Of a stretch of 64,000 nucleotides of DNA, positions 54,847 to 64,000 are shown in pieces; the stretch's first letter is position 1; every line of letters begins with the position of its first letter. The notes below the pieces were generated by a model. It saw only the letters and a program-made list of their open reading frames with translations, ran no database searches and was not told where the DNA came from. A program made the position numbers and the translations under genes. Source of the stretch: Roridomyces roridus (taxonomy: Eukaryota; Basidiomycota; Agaricomycetes; Agaricales; Mycenaceae); assembly GCA_029378245.1 (NCBI GenBank), contig JARKIF010000021.1, positions 992,001-1,056,000 of the forward strand. Reading direction: 5' to 3'.

Positions 54847-55348
54847 ATGACCTTGCCATCCGTCCAGGCCTGTCAAGCACGACGCCTACTTCAATTCCGC
54901 AAATACAACGACCGCAACTTCGAAATACGCAACAAAAATACCAGGGAGCGGATGGCTCGACTGCGTTCGGGACTTTCCCCCGAGGAACGGGCTGCGCGGC
55001 TTCTGGCTCGCCGGGAGTCAGACAGACAATACCGCCAGAAGTGTGTTGTTTCTCTCTCTTCCTTCCACTCAGCTGCTAACGCACAACGCAGAAATCGTGC
55101 TACCATTGCTGACAAGGCCAAATACCATCGTCAAGCCGCCGCGGCTAAGAAGGAGGAACTTCGGTGTGTCCCTTTACTTGTGCATTTTTTGCAGCTAAAA
55201 GTTCCCTACTAGTCAAGAGCAAATGGCCCAACGAGCTATATTCCTTCAAGCACGTCGCCGGCACGCCCGAGCCAGCCGTGCTTGCCATCTCGCTGTTGAT
55301 GCGATTCATGCGCGCGTAGCCGACGCGATGGATCGCGAGTCCGACTGA
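54847..55348 (+). CDS. Arg-rich helical protein next to KDZ module
   Basis: Three exons joined by GT-AG introns at about 55040-55091 and 55165-55214 give some 130 residues. It reads RKYNDRNFEIRNKNTRERMA, LSPEERAARLLARRESDRQY, then RATIADKAKYHRQAAAAKKE and RARASRACHL-like helices. It is almost entirely charged helix, with the repeating RxxRxxxR pattern of proteins that bind nucleic acid. Similar small Arg-rich ORFs are, from memory, frequent beside KDZ transposases in agaricomycetes. Stop TGA 55346-55348. Confidence 0.5.
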
Positions 55349-55655
55349 TCGGTCGCTTGGCACGAAACGTTCTAGATTACATCTACGTATACGTAGATTG
55401 TATCTTGCTGCTCAATCGCATTATTCATTGGGCATGATTGATATCATCACTGGCCGGTGATCTGCATGTTGTCGGCATCCAATCGGGCACTCAGGAATGG
55501 CAATGCAATTTTTCAGAGAGGCTATCAGAATGGGGCAACTTGCTCTGTCTGTATCTCTTACCTTAGCTTGCCAAGCCTCATGACCGAGAAATTCATTCCA
55601 GATAATCAAGTTGTTGATGATCAATCCCGTCACACAGCCATTGTACTGCTTGATC

Positions 55656-56680
55656 ATGAACACCGACGTCTGCAAGCTGCCTTTCTGGCCTGACCCCGAG
55701 CAATCGACAGAACCGAACGACGTGGATCGGAAGTACCTCGTCATGGGGAAGCATTGTGCCCGCCCCGGTGTATACACATCTTGGTGAGTCATCGCGTCTC
55801 TGGCCTAATTCTCAACGAGTTTAACGGTGGTCTTCAGGTCCATTGCCAACGCCGAATGGAAGAGTCATCCCGACAACAGTTGCGAGCACTTCTATGAGAT
55901 GGCTTGGGCCAAGAACGTTTGGCGCGCAGCGTGCGAGCGCGGTCATCACACCCACCTCGTGCCTCTCACCGCCTCCTTGTCTCCCATCCTGTCTCCCCCC
56001 GCGTCTCCCGTACAGTCCCCTCCCGTGTCCCCCATGCAATCCAGGGAAAGAAGAAGAAGAAGAAGAAGAAGACTGTGTCTTCTGCCGCTGTACCCTTTGC
56101 CGTGGGAGCACCCACTCCACCTACATTCTCCAATCCCTCCCCGACCAAGACCAACACCGGGGCTACCTCGCAGCACCCAGGACCACGCGTATCTCCCATT
56201 CCCACTGGTACCGCCAGCGCTTCACCCACCAAAGGCAAGGCACGCATTCGCGTCAGCAATCAGCCGGTGTATGCTGCTCGCTGCGATGAGATGGGGGCGA
56301 TTTTTGCCTCGCGAGGGGAGGCGCGAGAGTGGTATCGGCAGCGACTCTTGGAGGGTATGCATCCGAGTCTCTTCATCGGAGCTTCCCTGAAGGATTCCAT
56401 GGCTTTTGTCGAGGAGTTTTTCCCGGCACCGCGCACGCAGGAGGCTCGCGAGGAGGAGGAGAGGATTCGGCGGGAGAGGGTCAAGGAGGACATACGGCGA
56501 GCTGATCACCGCCGGGGAGTGTTGGAGCTGCTGCGGGACGTCCGGGACTCCTCCGATTCCGAGCACTCCTCCGACGAGTCGGACACCTCTCGCTGCACAG
56601 ACTCCCTCGAGTTGGAGTTGGAGGCGCGTTTGAGGTTCGGGACCGACTGGCGGTCGTATTATATCAAAGACATTGACTAG
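55656..56680 (+). CDS. RNase H1 N-terminal-like (viroplasmin-type) domain protein
   Basis: Exon 1 (ATG 55656) reads MNTDVCKLPFWPDPEQS, then RKYLVMGKHCARPGVYTSW. The second exon continues IANAEWKSHPDNSCEHFYEM. The block KYLV..G..PGVYTSW is the hallmark of the small RNase H1 N-terminal domain, which binds RNA/DNA hybrids. After a Pro/Ser linker and a Lys run (phase-correct intron ending TCCAG near 56043), a second such region appears: VYAARCDEMGAIFASRGEAR then SLFIGASLKDSMAFVEEFFP. The tail is acidic and Ser-rich. No RNase H catalytic core is present. Its place just upstream of the KDZ transposase suggests a transposon-associated role. Confidence 0.6.
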
Positions 56681-56831
56681 GCATGTTTTTTCTTCATTTG
56701 TCCACTATCTTTACTCATCCTTGCAGACTTTTGTGTACATACACTGTCGATACGCGAACAATATATTTCACTGCTTCTTCCTCTGATCTGATACCTTCAC
56801 CTCTGCACCACCCACCTACCTACTCCTCCTA

Positions 56832-59800
56832 ATGTCTTCGAACTATAAGAAGCGGAAGCGCACAGTCTACATCCACAACCCCGACGAGGAACGTGTTTCC
56901 CTGGCCACCACCTCCGGCAACACTCGTATCCCGCTCCAGTACAATCCAGCCCCTCCGCCTTCACCCGAAAAGCCACCACGCCGCATGTTTGACAACTTTG
57001 ACTACGCCATGGGATACAGCCCCGACGACGACTCACTCTTCGTTCCCGACGGCGAGAACGAGGGCCCCGAGCGCATCATCATACAGCCCAAAAAGTCTAA
57101 GCGATACGTTAACTCCGTGAGTGGTTTCCTGATGTCGCTTTTGAAATCTGAGAAAGATTCTAGGACATCAGCAATAAGTGGCACTACCACAGAGCAATAC
57201 AGATGCCATGTAGCAGCTGTAGCCGGATTGTAAAGTACCCCTTGACGTAGGCATCTGTAGCCATGCGCGGGTGACATGTGACTGCGCGTAGCGCCATGTG
57301 TCCTTGGCACGGCGCTATGGATACCCACGTGCCGCCAGCTCCGTGGGATCATGTAGTCCTCTGTGGCTCATAGAGGCCCGCCGGCGCACACCTAAAATAC
57401 TGCTGCATTCCCTCCACCCCGGCTTGCTTCCTTAAATTGGGACAGAACAAAGCTAGAAGAAGAAATATTCATTCAAGCTACATTAAGATACATGATGGAT
57501 CTACAACAAGAGAGACAGAGCGGGGTTCCCAAGCTTCTCTGCCACCATGCTGAACAATCCGCATTAGCATAGGTGGAACATGGATGGAAGGGAACATACC
57601 AGGGAGAGTGTCGGCAGGGGGAGATGGAAAAGAATAGAGATGGCGGGGCGCGGATGCTGTAAGTAAGCGTCGGTTAGTGGACCATGAGGAATTGTGATGG
57701 ACGTACCGTGATGGCCGCCCGAGAGCTACGCGGTTGCTAAGGGAAGTGGGAGCGAGACAAGGATTCGGGGAGGCGAGAGGGGAGAAAGCAGAGAGGATGG
57801 AGTTGGAATGCTGGAGAGGCAGCAAGGTGCATTGGTGAGGAGGGTAGAGACCGCACGACTAGAGTTCTGAGATGCCCACGGGGTCTGACAATGAGCCGAA
57901 GCCCAAAGGATGGAGGGAGAACTCACCAGGAGTCACGAGGACAGTCCATTGACTGGAAAGACTTGACATCTGAGGGGCAGGAGAAGGAAATACGGTAGAG
58001 GGAGAGAGAGCGACGGGATGGTGGGTGGAAAAAGACGCATTCCGATGTCTGTCAAAGTGTCAGTATTTATGTCGACTGCGGTCGTGCGGATCATCAATCA
58101 ATCAATGCACATGTCCGACGGGCGCCGCGCTCGGAACAGATCCAATCGGCAATGGACTTAGTGAGATTCTTCGATGCTTGCTCTTCCCTCATTGATGTCG
58201 GGAATCTGCAAGGAATTTGAGGTTGATTGGAGCTTTTGAATGATGTCAAGTTCCATGAGTAGCAGAAGTCAAGGCAAATTACATCATGGACATGTCATAT
58301 CATGGTTTTGCTCGAATACTTACACTTCTATGGCACATATACTGTGCAAAAATTCATGGCACATACATCTCACTTGGTTGCATAGTTTTCGGTTGCAACT
58401 GACATGTTGGATGCACAAAAGCTTACAACTTTGTGATGTGGGTTACATGTGTGATGAGCAAGCTTGCAACACCATCTAGGATTCTTTCACCGTGAATTGA
58501 ACACATGTTTGGACTTGGTCGTGGAGAAATTGTCGAGGTTTGATGAAACTGATTTGAACATTGAAGATCCTTCGTTGCCGAGCTCCAGAAATGGAAGTTG
58601 ACGATCATTCACTCAAATCTGAACATTAGAATGCCTCTGGGGATACCTTCAAGGTCAAACAGCGAACAGAGCAGTAGTTCGAATGCTATGGGTCATGTTG
58701 AGACTCTCTTCCATCTCCTGCTTCTGTGACCTCCATGGCGGGGTACATACAGAAAGTGGAACTCCCTGGGCAATCCTCGCGGTCCGGGTAGGTGAGTTGA
58801 CTGTCGAAATTGACCACAGAACGTACTGGGAGTGCCCGTACACTTCCGGTCATAATCCGGCTGTCCAACGACAATGTTCATAATTCTCCTAGCGGCGCCG
58901 AGTAGCCGGATTGATGCGGGATCATACGACATCTTTGATGCGCTTGGCAGAGATGCGAGCCAACCGTAACATGTGGCTGAAACATTGAGATGCGAGCACA
59001 TCGAAACATGCAAACCAAACTCCCGAAACAGATGTAAGTTGCCTGCTAAAACCCTGTAAAATTGAGCTAATTTTTGCACAGTATATCGCCCATACACTTC
59101 CAGTCCCATTGGTCACAACACCCACATCCGCTACATGAACCACATTGTCCCGCACCTTGGATACAGCTGCTACATGGTCAATGTGAAGCCGCGATCGGAT
59201 ACACGACTGTATGCGGTGTCATACTTCCAGCCGGGCTGCCACATGTCATCGCATGGATGATATGATCCGCGCCTCGGCTACGTGGGATTTACTTTTTCCT
59301 GATGGACAGACCAATGCTGGGATTCATCCGGGAACGTAACAAGATACTGGATGCCTTTCTGCGCCGCGAGGGACGCGGCACTGGGTGGGAGGACGGCTGT
59401 ATGGACGAATCTTGTCTCAATACCGACGCCAAGTATCGCTGCCAAGAATGTTTCGCTCGGAGGCTTTTGTGTCATGCATGCATAGTCAAACGGCATCAAG
59501 ATGAACCGCTGCATATCATCGAGGTAAAATCTACACTCCGTCTGTACCGTTTTCGCTAATCTCATTCACCAGGAATGGCGAGATAATTATTTCCAACCAT
59601 GCAGTGTGGCTAGTCTCAACGAGAGCCTGCGTCTACAACTCGGACATCTGCCTGCGCAATACTGCAACTTCCCAAATGGCCCGCACCCTATGGTCGTGCT
59701 CGACAATAATGGTATCCACCAACTCGAAATTGATTTCTGCGGCTGCGTCGGAGCTCCATCCATCTGTGATCAACTCATTGACATCGGTTGGTACCCGGCT

Positions 59801-62740
59801 ACAAAGACCGCGCCCGAGACTTGTGCAACTCTGAGTCTGCTCAAACGGTTCCATACGTTGAATCTGCAGGCACGGGTGTCTGCCTATGACTTTTACAACT
59901 CGTTGGAAGTTGTGAGCGAACGCGGGGGCATGCAAGTTGTGCCGGTTTGTGAAATCATCTCACCACATGGTCCTGCTGATTGACCAGACTTGCAGGACCG
60001 TCGCGAGCAGTTCACGCTGATTGCACGTGAATATCGCCATGTGCAACAGTGTAAGCGTGCGGGGCGCGGGCATGATGGTGCCAAGGTGCCCGTCGCTGTT
60101 GGATCAACAGAATTGCTCCATGGGATCGAAGCAACCGCGCCCGGTGAGTGCGGGATCGATTGCCGTGCGTGCCCAGTTCCCGGCGTGAATGTCCCGGATG
60201 AGTACGCCCCCGAGGATGCGTCAGTGCCGCACTCCATGAAATTAATTCTGACTAACGAGTGTGCAGGTGGTTGTATCAGCTCCTGTTGTCTCAAGACGCA
60301 AATTTCAAACTCAAAGGTCGGGATACATCCTCAAGAGATAAGGATCCGGCGTTGGGTCCCGGCTTTGCGTATGTGGTCGCAAACGATCAATACCTGGCAC
60401 ATCTGTCCAAATATGTGGACGAGGACGAGGCGAGTATTCCTTACTTGATGAGTGCAATCATTGACATTTCTTTTAGATAAGCCACTGTGTTGCTTTCGCA
60501 GCTTTGTGGAGGGCCAACAACAAGGGTGCTAAGGGACTCCGCGCTACGGGGATAGCATCGGTCAGTTGCTCCCGGCATGAGGTGTTTCGCAAAAACGACA
60601 CAGGAGATTTGCAAAAGGGGGAAAGGTACGCTGTCTAGGTTGTTCTGATCGTCGTTAACGCCTGTTAACACTTGTTCAGGTACTCGAATATTGATTATCT
60701 GTTCTTCATGAGCATCTTTGGCATCGCCCTCTCGTCAATTCTTGTCAGCTACGACATCGCCTGCCAATGGTCCATCAACTTTTGGAAGCGCGCCAAGAAA
60801 ATGCCTTCGTACTTACAGCTTCCGCCCGGCCTCCGAATCCAGTTCAAGGTACCGAAATTTCATCTCCCGCCACACGTCAAGAAGTGTCATGGTCCATACT
60901 CGTTCAACTACACAAAGGGTGTCGGCAGAACGGATGGAGAGGGGGTGGAGCGCAATTGGTCGTGGCTCAACATGATCGCGCGCTCTGTATCCGTCATGGG
61001 GCCGGGATCGCGTGAAGACACGATTGACGACTTCTGTGGTTACGCAAATTGGAGAAAGACTGTCGGCTTCGGTTCGTCCAGTTCCGTCCCGAGGATTGAT
61101 GCTGATTGACATGATAGGAAATTCTCTACTCCGAAAACTTGTATTGGCCATCCCCAAGGCGATTCTGCATGGACAGGCATTCCAAGCCTTTACGGAGGGT
61201 GTGCGCGAGGGACACGAAGATGAGTTGGAGGCATGGGAAGAGGAGATACAAGCCTGGGAAGCCGATAGTGAGAAGAAATGCCCCTATGAGTATCCCGAGG
61301 AGCAAGGTGCGAAGCATGTTTTCGCAAGCCGTGTGCGGGAGCTGATCGATCCTTACAGATATCACAATGGACTCGTTACGTCTCCTCATTGCCCAGGAGG
61401 AGCACGCGCGCGCGGAGAAGGGAGCTTCAAAGACAAACACACCGGGAGCATTCATCATCGCGGCAATGGAGCTAGAAGAGCATCAGTGCGTGGTGGCGCA
61501 ATGCTCACATTCACGACACTGACACTTTTGGCAGGGAAACCATCAGATTAGAAGCTCGACGCCGTGAACGCACCTCGATCCAGGCCGCAGATCTGCAGCG
61601 AAAGCGTACGCAGACGCTGAGCCTCATCCAACGTTTCCGAGATGAGCAGGTGCATTTCATGCCCGGGCTCAAGAGTCATCTCGAGGCGCTCCGACCCTCC
61701 GGCGACACCGAAAGCACCTCTCGACCCGAAGACATGAAACTACACCTCCCTTCTGCATGGCCAGCAACCCTTCGTCAAACGCTTTGCATCACCGGGCTTC
61801 CCGAGGAAGAAGAACGGCTCCGAGCTGCGCAGGCGTGGGATGCTCTCCGAGAGTTGCGTCGGCAGCTACGTACTCGGATGCTTGCACATCAATTCAAGCG
61901 AGCGCACACTTCGGGGCAGGCGGCGTACACGAAGAGTCAGCAATTACACAACTCCATCGAGCAGCGCATCCGGGCCGCCGCCACCAGCTACAAGACTGCC
62001 CGAGCAGCTCTCCTTTCGTTGAGGGGACCAGGGGAGTGGGAGACGGACTTGCGGGTACTGACAAATCAAGACATTCGTGGCATGAACGAACGGACACTCA
62101 ACGAGCAAGAGAAGGAAGAGGACCGGAGGGCGCGGAACATCGTGGGAGCGGACGAGTTGGATGAGTTCGGGGAGGTGATTGAGCGGACGGTGCGTTTTAA
62201 TTTGGAGATGGGGGAAGGGAATCGGTTCCTCTCGTGGATCTGGTACGCCGGCGGCGCAGGAGCAGGCAGCACCACAGATGAGGGCAAGCTTCACGACGGT
62301 ATGTATCTGGATAGCGCCGAGGCAGATGGAGCTGAGAGCTAACATATTTAACAGATATCCGAATTGAGTGGGCCAAGGCACGCGTGCGAGCCCAGCGGTG
62401 GCGGGAGGAATTACTTCTCGTGGATGAGGAGATGCGTCGAGTGCTTGTTTACTGCGGCTGGAAGGCAGCGTGGTGGGAAGCGCGTGCCGGTGCACGTACA
62501 AATGTACCTCATGATCTTGCGGAGGGATTGCGCGCATACGCAACTGAGCAGGCAGTGCGGGAGCGGCACTGGCAGAGCGGCTGGCAGGCAAAGTGGGCTG
62601 CTGTACGCGCTCGCTCGCGTGTGGCTTTGCTGGATGAGGGTGTGGACTTTGCACGGCATCCAGCAATAAGGGTGGAGCTGGATGATGAGGTGCCGTATGG
62701 GGAGAACGGAGAGGGCGACGATTTCAATGACCTAGATTAA
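56832..62740 (+). pseudogene. CxC2-type KDZ transposase, interrupted by an insertion
   Basis: Exon 1 (from 56832, MSSNYKKRKRTVYIHNPDEE) ends in IIIQPKKSKRYVNS. The next part begins MDRPMLGFIRERNKILDAF at 59302, after a 2.2-kb insertion. Then follow the CxC2 cysteine cluster (CQECFARRLLCHACIVKRH), CRACPVPG, and the KDZ core: PGFAYVVANDQYL, CSRHEVF, VSYDIACQWSINFWKR (catalytic Asp) and TDGEGVERNWSWLN (catalytic Glu). A long coiled-coil C terminus ends DFNDLD, stop 62738-62740. About ten introns are sound. KDZ transposases move large DNA elements in fungi. Joining the two parts across one copy of the duplication keeps the frame; otherwise the enzyme is disrupted in this copy. Confidence 0.82.
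57135..59294. mobile_element. 2.2-kb insertion in the KDZ gene, 10-bp target duplication
   Basis: TTTCCTGATG occurs at 57125-57134 and again at 59295-59304. The reading frame of the KDZ gene is continuous if one copy is removed with the insert. Inside, CCATGTAGCAGCTGTA (about 57209) and its inverse TACAGCTGCTACATGG (about 59161) form subterminal inverted repeats. Further GTAGC/GCTAC words lie near each end. A 10-bp duplication fits Mutator-like elements. No transposase is recognised within. Confidence 0.65.
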
Positions 62741-62990
62741 TTTCCTTTTTAAGAACCGAGCGGAGTGGTGTTGTTTCGTGTTTCTATTGTATTTGATTGG
62801 CCTTTGTAATTTTTTTGTTGGAGGGTGCACTCGGTTGACGCAAATGGACCGTAAGAAACTCTACAATGGTCTAGCAGTATTGAGCACTTCAGGCAGACAT
62901 ATATAGACCCCATATTAGGGAGTCTATGCTCCCTTGAAAGACTCCCCCAAAGGGCCCTCGGGACCACCAAACTCAACCGTGGCCATCCGT
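62741..62990. other. 3' flank of the KDZ gene
   Basis: AT-rich tail region with TTTTTTG words; no other signal is seen before the palindrome array. Confidence 0.3.
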
Positions 62991-63110
62991 GGCGGATGCA
63001 TCCGCCCACCTTTCTGGCGACCTTGGCGGATGCATCCGGGGCTTCTCTGGGATACCCAGGCGGATGCATCCAGCTGTTCTGGCTGGTCAGTGGACGGATG
63101 CATCCGCCTG
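62991..63110. repeat. 34-bp-period palindrome array (GGCGGATGCATCCGCC)
   Basis: Four copies of a 14-16 base palindrome. Their CGGA cores start at 62993, 63027, 63061 and 63095, exactly 34 apart. Intervening spacers of about 18 bases differ (for example ACCTTTCTGGCGACCTT; AGCTGTTCTGGCTGGTC). Confidence 0.8.
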
Positions 63111-63640
63111 CCCTGCCGCGCGCAGCGCGGTGCGAAAAGAATTGGTTTTTGGCGGGGTATTGGGTCCCCTGGGATGCCGTTTGAGCGCGTGGGTATGTTC
63201 AAGCCCCGCGCGTAGCGCGGGAGAGAAAAATGGTGTTTTGAGGGCAGAATTGGCTGGAAAGCGTGCTGTTTAGCGCGCTTCTGGGGTATGGATGGCTGAA
63301 TTCAACAATCCAACTGTATAGCATGCTTTTGGGGTATGGATGGTTTCTAGGGTTTTCTGGGTATGGATGGCTGAATTCTAAAACTGTCCAACTGGTATAG
63401 CGGTGCTCAATAAATTCACCGCTTTCGGCGTGGTCTCACTACGGTATCCATTGGAATGGTTGGCAATATATTCAAGTAAATAAAGTACATGTGCGTAAAA
63501 AAAAAAACACGCCAAGGATACGCAGCTACGCTCACACTCGAACTAGACGAAGGGACAATCTATATACATACTACTACTCTACTACATACACGTGCACTTT
63601 GTAACACAACAACGGTACCGCTATAACGGGCCTACTTCCT
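63111..63640. other. Spacer with GGGGTATGGAT repeats
   Basis: GGGGTATGGATGG or GGGTATGGATGGCTGAATTC recurs near 63283, 63333 and 63357; CGCGCGTAGCGCGGG forms a short palindrome at 63208. No gene is seen. Confidence 0.4.
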
Positions 63641-63642
63641 TA

Positions 63643-63990
63643 CACGGATGATCCCGCCTCGCGGCAAGAAGTTCAGGCGGATGAGCCCGCCTGGCTTGAG
63701 ACGACGTTGACGGACTCGTCTGTCTCGGTCAACAAGATACAGGCGGAGGCACCCGCCAAGGTTGAAATCGTGTTCACGGACCCATCCGTCCCAGTCGAGC
63801 AAATGCAGACGGAGTCATCCGTCTCCATCAAACACATGGAGGCGGATGCTCCCGCCCCATTCAAACAAATGAAGACGGACTGGTCCGTCTTGGTCCAAGA
63901 AATGGGACGGACGCACCCGCCATGTTCAGAAAAACGTCGACGGACCCTTCCGTCCCATCCTACAGATTGTTGACGGATGCATCCGCCGCT
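63643..63990. repeat. 33-bp-period imperfect palindrome array, 11 units
   Basis: Units of the type G(A/G)CGGA-NNNN-TCCGNC or GGCGGA-NNNN-CCCGCC begin (CGGA) at 63645, 63678, 63711, 63744, 63777, 63810, 63843, 63876, 63908, 63941 and 63974. The step is 33 except for one of 32. Spacers are about 17 bases and mostly different, several ending CAAATG or AACATG. Because 33 is a multiple of three, one plus frame (63707-63973) and one minus frame are open, each coding 11-residue repeats (for example TDPSVPVEQMQ, TESSVSIKHME). The array runs to the window end. Confidence 0.85.
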
Positions 63991-64000
63991 TCACAAGATT

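Noticed and set aside
57478..57926. Minus-strand frames inside the KDZ insertion
   Set aside because: Low-complexity Ser/Pro/Leu products without domains; the segment is explained as insertion sequence.
63643..63990. CRISPR array
   Set aside because: Spacing is regular, but repeats are imperfect and variable, spacers are similar to each other, no cas genes exist and the genome is fungal.

Overview
This window looks like nuclear DNA from a mushroom-forming basidiomycete (Agaricomycetes). Genes are split by many short GT-AG introns of roughly 45-60 bases. The families present are typical of that group: an alcohol-oxidase-type GMC oxidoreductase, a GPI-type CFEM protein, a Stealth-family phosphotransferase, an AIM9-like kinase-fold protein and a CxC2/KDZ transposase. 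No rRNA, intact tRNA or prokaryotic operon was seen. The genus cannot be fixed from the sequence alone. All calls rest on reading translations and motifs by eye.

Layout. 1-9.6 kb: the 3' part of an FMO-like monooxygenase, a diverged duplicated stretch holding an aldo/keto reductase scrap, a GRE2-like NADPH reductase (3680-4974), an alcohol oxidase (5547-7926) and a small Cys-motif protein on the minus strand. 9.8-17.9 kb: a nested stack of mobile DNA bounded by a 48-bp perfect terminal inverted repeat and a 3-bp TCA duplication. It holds a 798-bp TIR element, a foldback element, a 5'-truncated LINE, an element coding for a Cys/Pro-rich protein, and a TA-flanked DDE element that also carries a SAM-domain protein. 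18.4-34 kb: the main housekeeping block, with a CFEM protein, a secreted protein, an Apc13-like subunit, an OSBP (Osh1/2-like) lipid-transfer protein with an apparent one-base frameshift, an AIM9-like protein and a Stealth protein. 34.5-36.7 kb: an aldo/keto reductase pseudogene and a stand-alone MLKL-type helical-bundle gene. 36.8-46.7 kb: mostly MITEs, minisatellites, LTR remnants, SINE-like copies and arrays of short palindromes. 46.8-52.2 kb: two multi-exon minus-strand genes of unknown function. 52.9-62.8 kb: small unknown genes, an Arg-rich ORF, an RNase H1 N-terminal-like ORF and a KDZ transposase. The transposase is cut by a 2.2-kb insertion with a 10-bp target duplication. 62.9-64 kb: two very regular palindrome arrays with periods of 34 and 33 bp.

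Functional links are few. The ordinary genes do not form an obvious biosynthetic cluster. The mobile part suggests two multi-gene transposons: the 8.1-kb DDE/SAM stack and the KDZ module with its neighbouring ORFs.
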